From contig JBEVKW010000097.1 of the NCBI GenBank assembly GCA_040509495.1, positions 1 to 51,087 on the forward strand: a stretch of 51,087 nucleotides of DNA, in the 5' to 3' direction. Under the pieces are notes generated by a model that was not told where the DNA came from, did no database searches, and saw nothing but the letters and a program-made list of their open reading frames with translations. Source of the DNA: Terrimonas_A sp040509495. GTDB taxonomy: Bacteria > Bacteroidota > Bacteroidia > Chitinophagales > Chitinophagaceae. Every line of letters starts with the position of its first letter. Position 1 is the stretch's first letter. The translations under genes were made by a program, and so were the position numbers. Shown in pieces: positions 1 through 8,446 of this stretch.

Positions 1-1773
1 CCGGGTTTCGACCGTATCAGTCTCATCACGAAGCTTGTGCCGGTTTATATTGAGATCATCAACCGCCTGAAAGCACTGGGGGCAGATTGGATTCAACTGG
101 ATGAACCCTATCTCGCACTCGATCTTTCCCAAAAAGATAAAGAAGCGTTTGATCTTGCTTATCGCACCATTGCTGAAAACGTAAGCGGCGTTCAGTTGCT
201 GGTAACAACTTACTTTGAAGCATTGCTTGATAATACCCAACTGGCAGTTAACCTTCCGGTAGCGGCATTGCATGTTGATCTTGTCCGTGCACCCGAACAA
301 TTGGACGAGGTGCTCGCATTGATTCCCCGAACGCTTCAACTTTCAATAGGTGTGGTAGACGGACGGAATGTTTGGAAAAATGATCATGAACGATCGCTCG
401 GCTTAATTGATAAAGCGGTAAAAAAACTGGGAACAGACCGCGTGATCATTGCCCCGTCATGCTCACTCCTGCACAGCCCGATCGATCTTGAGCTGGAAAC
501 GGCACTGGATCCGGAGATCAAAAATTGGATGGCTTTTGCAAAGCAAAAACTGGATGAAGTTGTTGAACTGAAAAATATTGCGGAGGGAAACAATGATTTA
601 TTGCAGGCGAACCGGGCGGCGATCAGCAACAGGCGTTCATCGTTGAAAGTACACCGACAGGCAGTAAAAGACCGTGTTGCCGCGATCACAGCAGCTGATG
701 GGAAACGTAATAGTGATTTCCCGGTGCGGCAGTCATTGCAGCGCGCACGGTTTAAACTGCCCTGTTTTCCTACCACAACCATTGGCTCATTTCCACAAAC
801 TGAAGATATTCGCCAGTTGCGTGCCAGTTTGAAGAAAGGTGCGCTGACTTCGGAGCAATATGATACCGCCATCGAACAGGAAATTATCGAAGCGATCCGC
901 TGGCAGGAAGAGCTTGGCATCGACGTCCTGGTGCACGGGGAATTTGAACGAAATGACATGGTGGAATATTTTGGAGAGCAACTGGATGGGTTTCTCTTCA
1001 CCCGGAATGGCTGGGTGCAAAGCTATGGGACCCGTTGTGTCAAACCTCCGGTGATATATGGGGATGTGAGCAGACCCGGAGACATGACTGTCAGATGGAC
1101 CCGGTTTGCTGCGTCCCAAACCAATAAGCCGATGAAGGGGATGCTGACAGGTCCCGTCACGATCCTGCAATGGTCATTCGTCAGGGATGATCAGCCGCGC
1201 GAGATCACCACCAACCAGATCGCGCTGGCGATCCGGGATGAGGTGATCGCTCTGGAAAAAGCAGGGATAGGCATTATTCAGATAGATGAAGCGGCCATCC
1301 GCGAAGGCCTGCCGTTGAGAAAAGCAAAACGACCGCATTACCTGGACTGGGCGGTGAATGCGTTTCGTATCACGGCTGGCGGAGTGGAAGACCGGACGCA
1401 GATCCACACACATATGTGCTACAGTGAATTCAATGATATCATTGAACATATTGCCGCCATGGATGCAGATGTGATCACCATCGAAACGTCCCGCTCTCAA
1501 ATGGAATTGCTGGAAGCATTTGCGCACTTTGACTATCCCAACGAGATCGGACCGGGCGTCTATGACATTCATTCACCGCGAGTGCCGGGGCCGCAGGAGA
1601 TGGCCGCATTGCTGGCAAAGGCTGCTGGCCTGCTGCCGGCGCAACATCTCTGGGTGAACCCCGATTGTGGGTTGAAAACCCGCAAATGGCCCGAAACAAA
1701 AGCGGCACTGGCACATATGGTCGCAGCGGCCAAGCAAGCCCGGGAAGAGATCAGCGTCGGGGGAGCGGTTTGA
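1..1773 (+). CDS. metE: Cobalamin-independent methionine synthase, 3' part (cut by window edge)
   Basis: This enzyme transfers the methyl group of 5-methyltetrahydropteroyl-tri-glutamate to homocysteine to make methionine in the cytosol, without vitamin B12. The frame is open from base 1, so the gene begins before the window. About 591 residues are visible, against roughly 750-770 for the family, so some 170 N-terminal residues are missing. The C-terminal catalytic barrel is intact. The zinc and homocysteine ligands are visible as His and Cys in the HMC motif (bases 1411-1419), Glu in ITIETSRS, and Cys in NPDCG (base 1666). The GTG at base 37 is an internal Val codon and should not be taken as the start. 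A MetF-like gene follows 201 bp downstream and could supply the methyl donor. Whether a B12 riboswitch precedes the gene cannot be seen here. Confidence 0.96.
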   Translation, partial: PGFDRISLITKLVPVYIEIINRLKALGADWIQLDEPYLALDLSQKDKEAFDLAYRTIAENVSGVQLLVTTYFEALLDNTQLAVNLPVAALHVDLVRAPEQLDEVLALIPRTLQLSIGVVDGRNVWKNDHERSLGLIDKAVKKLGTDRVIIAPSCSLLHSPIDLELETALDPEIKNWMAFAKQKLDEVVELKNIAEGNNDLLQANRAAISNRRSSLKVHRQAVKDRVAAITAADGKRNSDFPVRQSLQRARFKLPCFPTTTIGSFPQTEDIRQLRASLKKGALTSEQYDTAIEQEIIEAIRWQEELGIDVLVHGEFERNDMVEYFGEQLDGFLFTRNGWVQSYGTRCVKPPVIYGDVSRPGDMTVRWTRFAASQTNKPMKGMLTGPVTILQWSFVRDDQPREITTNQIALAIRDEVIALEKAGIGIIQIDEAAIREGLPLRKAKRPHYLDWAVNAFRITAGGVEDRTQIHTHMCYSEFNDIIEHIAAMDADVITIETSRSQMELLEAFAHFDYPNEIGPGVYDIHSPRVPGPQEMAALLAKAAGLLPAQHLWVNPDCGLKTRKWPETKAALAHMVAAAKQAREEISVGGAV

Positions 1774-1974
1774 CCGTACAGCCGGTGAAACAGCTTCCAG
1801 GATCAACCATTCGCCCGAAGCACGGCATATCATTCAGGCTATTCCGGGATAATGACCCTTCATTTGTGCAAAACATGAAATTCAGGCGTTCCCGATTTGG
1901 TAAGCAATCAACTGCGCAGTACTTTAGCGGAATTGCCCGGCCAGAAGGGCAAAAAAATACAGATACAACTGCTT

Positions 1975-2934
1975 ATGTTTTTGAATAAGATCAGATCCGG
2001 AGAATCCGGCATTTTAACCTACGGGATCACACCGCCCAAGAAGTCTGAAACAAATCCACAACGCATTGCGGAGATCGCTGAGAAAACGATCGCCAGGATA
2101 ATGCCCCTGGATATTGACGCCCTGATCGTTTATGACGTGCAGGACGAATCGGCCCGTACACCCGTTGAGCGGCCATTCCCTTACATCACCGCATGGGATC
2201 CGTTTGAATTTGCAAGCGGCTATCTGCAGGCACTCCAGTTGCCTAAGATCATTTACCGCCCCGCGGGAAAGTTTTCGCAGGAAGAGTTGTCTGCCTGGGT
2301 AGATGATCTTCACCGGCATCAGTTTTATCCTGTATTTGTTGGCATTCCCGCACCGGATTTTGTCGTCAAAACAACGCTGACCGAAGCGTACAAGATCTGG
2401 AGTAGAAATAGCAGTTCGTCTGTCGTAGGTGCTGTTACCATTCCGGAAAGACACGCTGTATTAAATGATGAAGACAAACGGATCCTCGAAAAAGCCAGCT
2501 GGGGCGTATCATACTTTATTTCTCAATGCGTGTTTAATATCGGCTACGCGAAGAAAATGATCGAGGATCTTGGCAGTACCTGCAAAGAAAAATCGACAGC
2601 CATCCCTACCATCATCTTCACACTCACAGCATGCGGTTCGCCAAAGACGCTTGAGTTTATGGATTGGCTGGGTATTCATATCCCCGATGAAATGAAAGAA
2701 GAACTGAAGAGCGCAGAGAATATGCTGGATAAGTCTGTTGGTATTTGCCTTGACATTGCCGCTGAGATCATCACCTACTGTACAGAGCGATCTATTCCAT
2801 TTGGTTTTAACATTGAGAGCGTGGCCATCAGAAAAGATGAGATCGAAGCATCGATCCTTATGGTGAACAGGATCGGCGAAATGCTGGAAGAGAAAGGGAT
2901 CCGCAAAAAGAAAGTAATTCCTGTTGCCGGATAA
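1975..2934 (+). CDS. Methylenetetrahydrofolate reductase-like protein, divergent
   Basis: The protein (319 residues from the ATG at 1975) has the overall MetF/MTHFR barrel pattern. A TPP motif lies near the N terminus (residues about 18-20), GVSYFISQCVFN corresponds to the GANRAITQFFFD strand of E. coli MetF, and IPTIIFTLTACGS corresponds to VPGILPVSN. It sits after metE, which needs 5-methyl-tetrahydrofolate, so a folate-reducing role is reasonable. Two canonical features are absent by eye: the FEFFPP segment that holds the catalytic Glu28 reads YGITPP, putting Gly at the Glu position, and the RGD segment is replaced by VGIPAPD. It may be a non-canonical reductase or a related folate enzyme. 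A TTG at 1897 would add 26 residues that do not look like the family, so I prefer the ATG. Confidence 0.72.
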   Translation: MFLNKIRSGESGILTYGITPPKKSETNPQRIAEIAEKTIARIMPLDIDALIVYDVQDESARTPVERPFPYITAWDPFEFASGYLQALQLPKIIYRPAGKFSQEELSAWVDDLHRHQFYPVFVGIPAPDFVVKTTLTEAYKIWSRNSSSSVVGAVTIPERHAVLNDEDKRILEKASWGVSYFISQCVFNIGYAKKMIEDLGSTCKEKSTAIPTIIFTLTACGSPKTLEFMDWLGIHIPDEMKEELKSAENMLDKSVGICLDIAAEIITYCTERSIPFGFNIESVAIRKDEIEASILMVNRIGEMLEEKGIRKKKVIPVAG

Positions 2935-2947
2935 TATTTACACCTTT

Positions 2948-2986
2948 TTTATCCCGGCGGCGCATGAATGCTGCCGGGATAAATTT
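2948..2986 (+). terminator. Hairpin terminator after the MetF-like gene
   Basis: A 14-bp stem (2948-2961 with 2970-2983, one G-T pair) encloses an 8-nt loop, followed by a short T run. It starts 13 bp after the MetF-like stop codon. The T-rich left flank would let it act on the other strand too. Confidence 0.6.
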
Positions 2987-3128
2987 GCCCCCGCCCGTTC
3001 CGTATACGCCTGCTGCCTTTCTGCAAAAGCCTCCCGCTTCCCGCAACTACCGGGTATTTATCAAAATCAATAATAGAACTGATCCCGGTCATGATTTGCT
3101 GCGACCGGTAAGGCGAAGTTTGTTCCTC

Positions 3129-3485
3129 ATGATCACGATCTACAAAGAATTCAGTTTTGATGCCGCGCACCTGTTACCGAATGTTCCTGAAGGACATAAA
3201 TGCAGGCACTTGCACGGCCATACCTATATTTTGAGGGTCTATGTTCCCGGAGAAATAGCTGGCCAGGAACGATGGGTGATGGATTACGGCCATCTGAAAG
3301 CGATCGTAAAGCCGGTGGTGGATGAACTGGACCATCAATACCTCAACGAGATTGCTGGCCTTGAAAACCCGACTGCGGAGATGGTTACCTGCTGGATCTG
3401 GCAGCGGCTGAAACCTGCACTGCCGCATCTGGCAAAGATCGAACTGAAAGAGACCGCCAGCTCCGGCGTAATATATGAAGGATAA
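3129..3485 (+). CDS. queD: 6-carboxytetrahydropterin synthase
   Basis: QueD converts 7,8-dihydroneopterin triphosphate to 6-carboxytetrahydropterin, an early step towards queuosine, the modified base of some tRNA anticodons. The 118-residue length is typical. Visible residues are the zinc ligands His14, His29 and His31 (HLHGH), the catalytic Cys25 in the C-x3-HGH arrangement, the DHQYLNE segment, and the conserved Glu near the C terminus (ELKETASSG). I chose the ATG at 3129 because MITIYKEFSFDAAH matches the family start exactly; longer readings add non-homologous residues. It follows a terminator and precedes a 303-bp gap, so it probably has its own promoter. A eukaryote-type PTPS role is less likely at this length. 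Confidence 0.95.
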   Translation: MITIYKEFSFDAAHLLPNVPEGHKCRHLHGHTYILRVYVPGEIAGQERWVMDYGHLKAIVKPVVDELDHQYLNEIAGLENPTAEMVTCWIWQRLKPALPHLAKIELKETASSGVIYEG

Positions 3486-3788
3486 AATCTATCTATACAT
3501 TCCTTTCCTTCAAAACCTACTGAGTTTAAAGCCACTACATTAATACCCTATTCTTTATAAAAGGATTTAGGCTAACGATTAGTAGATGCGTACGCGTACA
3601 CCCGTGATATTTATGTAACACGCACATTTCATTATACACAGACTGTGCATTTCTTTCACCTCCTGAAATTTAATTTATCATGAACTTTATCAAGCTACAC
3701 AGCGTTTTATTCCCCTTTGTTAATAGGTCATGATCTGCCAGCCCAGGTTTCTGCGCTGTACGGACGTGACAGCTAAAAATATTTTGAT
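3486..3788. other. Intergenic region upstream of nrdBA
   Basis: This 303-bp stretch holds no convincing gene. It contains a perfect 10-bp palindrome, GTACGCGTAC, at 3590-3599 and a GCACA/TGTGC inverted repeat at 3622-3648, either of which could be a regulator site. I could not find a clean TTTG/TAnnTTTG promoter or a clear NrdR box. The leader just before the nrdB ATG is A/T-rich, as is common in Bacteroidota. Confidence 0.5.
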
Positions 3789-4763
3789 ATGGGCTTATTT
3801 GATAAAAGAATCCAATATAAACCGTTTGAATACCCTGAAGTTCTTCAGTTCACCGCAGCGATCAACAAATCTTTCTGGGTTCATTCGGAAGTTGATTTTA
3901 CAGCCGACATACAGGATTTTCATGCCCATTTATCACCGGAAGAGCAGTCTGCCATCAAGAACAGTCTGCTTTCGATTGCACAAATTGAAGTAGCGGTAAA
4001 ATCTTTCTGGGGAAACCTTTATCAGCATTTTCCAAAGCCGGAGATGAACGGGCTTGGTTCCACTTTCGCGGAATGTGAGTTTCGCCACTCAGAAGCGTAT
4101 TCGCGCCTGCTTGAAGTACTGGGATACAATAACCAGTTTGAAAGTTTGCTGGAGGTGCCGGTTGTGCGTGAACGGATCGAATACCTTTCATCAGCCCTGC
4201 AGCATGCGAAGTCCGACGATAAAAAAGAATATATCTCTTCTCTTATACTGTTCAGCCTGCTGATCGAGAACGTCAGCCTGTTCAGCCAGTTCGCGATCAT
4301 ACTTGCGTTCACCCGTTTCAAGGGATTGATGAAAAATGTAAGCAATATCATTGCATGGACGTCGGTTGACGAGCAGATCCATGCAAATGCGGGAATATTC
4401 CTGGTGAATAAATTGAAGGAGGAATATCCAGAAGTATTTTCGCCGGCTATGATCGAACATGTTCGCACGATCGTTCAGCAATCCATCATTACAGAAACGC
4501 GGATGCTGGACTGGATCTTCAGCGCTGGCGATATCGAAGTGATCAGTAAAAAGAACCTGGTGAATTTCATGAAAAAGCGGGCTGACGATAGCCTGGAGCA
4601 GATCGGTGTTGCACCGATATTTAATTTGAGTGCAGATGACATCAGGCCGATGATCTGGTTTGAAGAAGAGGTGTTCTCGAACAGCCTGGACGACTTCTTT
4701 GCGAAACGCCCGGTTGAATACACGAAGTTTGATAAGAGCATTTCCGCTCACGATCTTTTTTAA
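3789..4763 (+). CDS. nrdB: Ribonucleotide reductase beta subunit, class Id-like
   Basis: NrdB is the metal-bearing subunit that generates the oxidant used by NrdA to start ribonucleotide reduction in the cytosol. The 324-residue ferritin-like protein shows a full ligand set: Glu67 (QIEVAV), Glu97 and His100 (ECEFRH), Glu160 (LLIENV), Glu195 and His198 (DEQIH). Glu replaces the Asp84 of E. coli NrdB, and a Tyr (Tyr104) occupies the radical position. From memory, this pattern together with the very short partner matches the class Id enzymes of Flavobacterium johnsoniae and Leeuwenhoekiella, which use a superoxide-activated dimanganese centre in place of a tyrosyl radical. No ATP-cone precedes the core. 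nrdA starts 44 bp downstream, so the two form an operon. Confidence 0.93.
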   Translation: MGLFDKRIQYKPFEYPEVLQFTAAINKSFWVHSEVDFTADIQDFHAHLSPEEQSAIKNSLLSIAQIEVAVKSFWGNLYQHFPKPEMNGLGSTFAECEFRHSEAYSRLLEVLGYNNQFESLLEVPVVRERIEYLSSALQHAKSDDKKEYISSLILFSLLIENVSLFSQFAIILAFTRFKGLMKNVSNIIAWTSVDEQIHANAGIFLVNKLKEEYPEVFSPAMIEHVRTIVQQSIITETRMLDWIFSAGDIEVISKKNLVNFMKKRADDSLEQIGVAPIFNLSADDIRPMIWFEEEVFSNSLDDFFAKRPVEYTKFDKSISAHDLF

Positions 4764-4807
4764 TACACTTTCTCTATATATAGTCAAAACCCATTAAATC
4801 TACTAGT

Positions 4808-6523
4808 ATGACAACATTGTTTGAGTCAGCAGAGCCCGCAGTTGATCAGCTGCCAGATATAGCTGGTAAATATGAACACGAAAAATTGTGGTGGAAGAAT
4901 GAAGAAAGTGAACAGATACTGAACCGCGGATACTTATTGAAGGGAGAAACGGTCGAAGGTGCAATAGACCGGATCTGTTCCGCTGCTGCTCAGCGTTTAT
5001 ATAAACCTGAATTGAAAGAAGCCTTCAAGGAAATGATCGAAAGAGGCTGGATGAGTTTGAGCTCGCCTATCTGGGCGAATATGGGAACAGAAAGAGGATT
5101 ACCGATTTCCTGCTTTAACGTGCATGTTCCCGATAATATTGAAGGTATTACGCATAAGCTTGGAGAAGTGATCATGCAAACAAAGCTTGGCGGCGGCACT
5201 TCTGCTTATTTTGGTTCTTTGCGTGAAAGAGGAAGCGCTGTTACCGATAACGGTAAAAGCAGTGGGGCGGTCAGCTTCATGCGCTTGTTCGATACCGCCA
5301 TGGATACGATCTCACAAGGCGGAGTTCGCCGCGGAGCGTTCGCTGCATACATGGATATCGATCACGGAGATATCGAGGAGTTTTTATCGATCAAAGATAT
5401 TGGTCACCCGATACAGAATCTCTTCAATGGGGTTTGTGTGCCTGACTACTGGATGCAGGATATGATCGATGGCGATATGAAGAAAAGAGAGATCTGGGCC
5501 AAAGTGCTGGAAAGCCGTCAGCAGAAAGGTCTTCCATACATCTTCTTTACAGACAATGTGAACCGCAATAAGCCACAGGTTTATAAAGATGCAAATCTTT
5601 CGATCAATGCTAGCAACCTTTGCTCTGAGATCATGCTGCCGTCTACAGAAGATGAATCATTCATCTGCTGTTTATCGTCCATGAACCTTGAACTGTACGA
5701 TGAATGGAAGGATACCAATGCGGTAAGACTTGCAGTGTTCTTCCTCGATGCAGTATTACAGGAATTCATTGCTAAAACAGAAGATAATTTCTATCTGAAA
5801 GCTGCCAATACTTTTGCAAAAAGACACCGTGCGCTTGGTCTGGGTGTGCTGGGCTGGCATTCATATCTGCAAAAGAACATGATCTCTTTTGAAGGGCTGA
5901 AAGCAAAACAACTCACCGCTTCGATCTTTAAAGACATCCAGGAGAAGGCATTGAAAGCAAGTAAGGATCTTGCATGGATCTATGGCGAGCCTGATCTGCT
6001 CAAAGGATATGGACGAAGAAATACAACGGTGCTGGCGATCGCACCTACTACTTCTTCTTCTGCGATCCTGGGTCAGACATCTCCGGGCATCGAGCCATTC
6101 AGCAGCAACTATTTTAAAGCAGGCCTGTCCAAAGGTAATTTTATGCGCAAGAATAAATACCTGAAAGAACTGCTGATAAAAAAAGGTATTGACAATGAAG
6201 ATACCTGGCGTAGCATCATGTTAAATCACGGAAGTGTGCAACACCTGAAAGAGCTGACAGCCGAGGAGAAGGAAGTATTCAAAACATTCAAAGAGATCAG
6301 TCAGCTGGAGATCATTCAGCAGGCCTCTATCCGGCAGCAATATGTTGATCAGTCACAAAGCCTTAACCTGAACATCCCTGCTGATGTTCCTGTAAAAGAT
6401 GTAAACCGTTTACTGATCGAAGCATGGAAGCTGGGTATTAAAACATTGTATTACCAACGCAGTCAGAGCGTATCAAAAGAGATGGTGACGAGCCTGGTAA
6501 ATTGCAAGAGCTGTGAAGCGTAA
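4808..6523 (+). CDS. nrdA: Ribonucleotide reductase alpha subunit, minimal form
   Basis: NrdA reduces ribonucleoside diphosphates to deoxyribonucleotides. At 571 residues it is far shorter than the usual 750-850 and lacks the N-terminal ATP-cone that senses dATP. The active site is complete: redox Cys102 (PISCFN), the Asn270-Cys272-Glu274 triad (SNLCSEI) with the thiyl-radical Cys, a second redox Cys at 287 or 288 (FICCLSS), the radical-transfer pair Tyr548-Tyr549 (TLYYQRS), and a C-terminal redox pair Cys566/Cys569 (NCKSC). The intact ends and catalytic residues argue that the short length is natural and not a truncation, in line with the minimal class Id architecture. It lies 44 bp after nrdB and ends at a clear terminator. 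Confidence 0.94.
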   Translation: MTTLFESAEPAVDQLPDIAGKYEHEKLWWKNEESEQILNRGYLLKGETVEGAIDRICSAAAQRLYKPELKEAFKEMIERGWMSLSSPIWANMGTERGLPISCFNVHVPDNIEGITHKLGEVIMQTKLGGGTSAYFGSLRERGSAVTDNGKSSGAVSFMRLFDTAMDTISQGGVRRGAFAAYMDIDHGDIEEFLSIKDIGHPIQNLFNGVCVPDYWMQDMIDGDMKKREIWAKVLESRQQKGLPYIFFTDNVNRNKPQVYKDANLSINASNLCSEIMLPSTEDESFICCLSSMNLELYDEWKDTNAVRLAVFFLDAVLQEFIAKTEDNFYLKAANTFAKRHRALGLGVLGWHSYLQKNMISFEGLKAKQLTASIFKDIQEKALKASKDLAWIYGEPDLLKGYGRRNTTVLAIAPTTSSSAILGQTSPGIEPFSSNYFKAGLSKGNFMRKNKYLKELLIKKGIDNEDTWRSIMLNHGSVQHLKELTAEEKEVFKTFKEISQLEIIQQASIRQQYVDQSQSLNLNIPADVPVKDVNRLLIEAWKLGIKTLYYQRSQSVSKEMVTSLVNCKSCEA

Positions 6524-6549
6524 TGGATCATGTTCGGCAAAATAACTTT

Positions 6550-6577
6550 AAACGCCTCTTTACCGGGGCGTTTTTTT
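6550..6577 (+). terminator. Rho-independent terminator of nrdBA
   Basis: A 9-bp stem (6550-6558 with 6565-6573, one G-T pair) has a 6-nt loop and runs into seven T residues. It lies 26 bp after the nrdA stop and just before the convergent di-haem enzyme gene. Confidence 0.8.
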
Positions 6578-6591
6578 ATTTGTTGAAGTGA

Positions 6592-7653
6592 TCAGCGGAT
6601 GTGTTCGTATGGCTTGAAATCCGGGTCAGACAACGCCGGATTTTTGATCAGTAAGGAGTCTGTCAATGTTCGCAGAAAGTAGGTGATGTACTGGATCTGT
6701 GTTCTATCCAGTTGCTTACTTTTTATGATGAGGGGATCCGTATTGGTGTCCGGTCTGGCCATGCTGAAATGATTGGACGCTGCACTCAGCGCCCATGTGC
6801 GCCCATCATGAAAATATGGTGCAGTGCGCGCGATATTGCGCAGGGAAGGGACTTTGAATTTTAACGAATCCTCCGGGAGGCCGGTGATACGCATGCGGCC
6901 ATAATCATTGATAGTGGGATCTAAGGGGAGCCCGATGTTCCGGAAGCTGAAGTCTGTGAAGAATGGTTCCGCATGGCAGCTATTGCAGTTTGCCTGGAAG
7001 AGTTCATAACCACGCTGTTCAAACTCATCGAATGTATCCTTTCCTTTTTTTACGCGGTCGTATTTGGAACTGGCAGAAATGATCGTTCCGGTAAACTGAG
7101 CGAGCGATTTGAGTATTCGCTGCGAATTGATCTTCGTATCACCAAATGCAGCTTTGAACATTGATCTGTATTTCGCATCCGCATTCAATTTATATAATAC
7201 ACTGTCCAGCGTTGTTGCCATTTCATTTGTGTCAAGCATTGGGGCAAGCGGCTGTACTTCGATATGGTTGATCGCCCCGTCAAGATGCAGTTCTTTATGC
7301 CAGGCAAGGTTGAATAAAGGCGGTGAATTACGGAAACTGAATGCATTATTAAAACCGTGACTGAGCGGATGTTCAAAATCGGAGAACGCAGCAAATTGCT
7401 GGTGGCAGGAAGCGCAGGAGGTAATGCCGTCCCTCGAAAGTCTGCCGTCATAGAACAATTTTCTGCCAAGGGCAATGGCTTCCTTTGTAAGCGGGTTGTC
7501 CTGGAATTTATATACCGGCGAGGGAAACCCTTCCGGGATGATCTGCTTCACCGGTGTTCCGACGATGCGGTCCGTGGTACTGAAAGATTGTATACCGAGG
7601 CTGCCCAGTAAGACCAGGATCGCCAACAGCGTTATGATAACGGTCATCCGCAT
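6592..7653 (-). CDS. Di-haem cytochrome c peroxidase/MauG family protein, MbnH-like
   Basis: This exported protein (353 residues) has an N-terminal hydrophobic signal/anchor (MRMTVIITLLAILVLLG) and two c-type haem sites, CASCH at 80-84 and CNSCH at 223-227, as in the CcpA/MauG family. It should act in the periplasm. The gene starts 2 bp after the stop of an MbnP-like gene. Family knowledge links that pairing to MbnH, which oxidises a tryptophan of MbnP to kynurenine so that MbnP can bind copper. The partner is the main reason to prefer this over a plain hydrogen-peroxide-removing peroxidase. I chose the ATG at 7653 because it begins the signal sequence and follows the upstream stop directly; a second ATG at 7647 is also possible. 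Confidence 0.88.
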   Translation of the reverse strand: MRMTVIITLLAILVLLGSLGIQSFSTTDRIVGTPVKQIIPEGFPSPVYKFQDNPLTKEAIALGRKLFYDGRLSRDGITSCASCHQQFAAFSDFEHPLSHGFNNAFSFRNSPPLFNLAWHKELHLDGAINHIEVQPLAPMLDTNEMATTLDSVLYKLNADAKYRSMFKAAFGDTKINSQRILKSLAQFTGTIISASSKYDRVKKGKDTFDEFEQRGYELFQANCNSCHAEPFFTDFSFRNIGLPLDPTINDYGRMRITGLPEDSLKFKVPSLRNIARTAPYFHDGRTWALSAASNHFSMARPDTNTDPLIIKSKQLDRTQIQYITYFLRTLTDSLLIKNPALSDPDFKPYEHIR

Positions 7654-7655
7654 AA

Positions 7656-8435
7656 TTACCTGGGATCTTCCGTGCTGAACATGGTGAAATAATTTTCTGC
7701 ATACTGCAGCGAGAGCTTGCCCGGGGTCATGCAGGCGGTGTAGGCGGATAATGGCAACGGATGTTTTCCGTCGAACCATTTATTGATATCTACAACAATG
7801 GAGATCGGGGCTTGTTTTTTTTCCTTGCTGATCAACAGGTTTTTTTTCAGGGGAATCTCTACGCGCCGGACAACATTATAGGGGCCTTTAAATCCTCCGA
7901 TATGGAATTCAAACATCTTCCGGGGAAGACTTGACACAGGCGAGGAGCCTTCCAGTTTGGCCATGATATAACCCGTTTGCCATGTCCAGAACATCCCGTT
8001 AATCGGATCCAGGGTGCCATCCTGCGCGCCGCTGACGTTCTTCAGGCTGTCTACGCCTATCAGGAATGATAAGGAGGTGTACTGCCCAGGCGGGATCACT
8101 AACGCGATCTGTTTTGACTCCGGTACTGCTTCATCAATCAGGAAAGAACGCGGTGGCATTTTGTAAAGGCTTCCGGTATGGTGATTATGCCATTGGATAT
8201 TGCTGATATAATACCTGAACCTGCTGATGGTATAAGATTCTCCGAAATTATTTTGATAGCTGCTGTCTGTGAATAATTCTTTTGAACCCACTTTGTGTAT
8301 GAATTCGAGCGATACTGCCGCGTTCGCCGGGTTCGTACGGGCGTCCCTTGGTCCGGATGCCGCAAGCAGCATTGTTACAACACTGAAGAACGTAACGGAC
8401 AGGAAGTATGGATAATATCTGCTTCTTGATTCCAT
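7656..8435 (-). CDS. MbnP-like exported copper-binding family protein
   Basis: The 259-residue protein begins with a signal segment (YFLSVTFFSVVTMLLAA) and continues with a beta-rich domain. It carries MFWTWQTGY (Trp150 and Trp152) followed by MAKLEG, the segment I recognise as the signature of the MbnP family. In characterised MbnP proteins a Trp is converted to kynurenine by the partner di-haem enzyme MbnH and the product binds copper; the gene for such an enzyme follows 2 bp downstream. Copper binding here is inferred from family and neighbour. The ATG at 8435 is preferred; a TTG at 8453 would overlap the upstream gene by a few bases. No methanobactin genes are nearby, so this would be a stand-alone pair. 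Confidence 0.8.
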   Translation of the reverse strand: MESRSRYYPYFLSVTFFSVVTMLLAASGPRDARTNPANAAVSLEFIHKVGSKELFTDSSYQNNFGESYTISRFRYYISNIQWHNHHTGSLYKMPPRSFLIDEAVPESKQIALVIPPGQYTSLSFLIGVDSLKNVSGAQDGTLDPINGMFWTWQTGYIMAKLEGSSPVSSLPRKMFEFHIGGFKGPYNVVRRVEIPLKKNLLISKEKKQAPISIVVDINKWFDGKHPLPLSAYTACMTPGKLSLQYAENYFTMFSTEDPR

Positions 8436-8446
8436 CAATTTTATAA

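Noticed and set aside
384..1001. Long open frame antisense to metE
   Set aside because: It is Ser/Arg-rich low-complexity translation without family features, fully inside a well-supported gene on the other strand; many similar antisense frames in the window were left out for the same reason.
1..1773. metE as a broken gene or a gene with a GTG start at base 37
   Set aside because: The frame is open to base 1 and matches internal MetE sequence there; the missing N terminus is due to the window edge.
4808..6523. NrdA as a truncated pseudogene because of its 571-residue length
   Set aside because: All active-site residues, the tyrosine pair and the C-terminal cysteine pair are present, and the class Id family is naturally this short.
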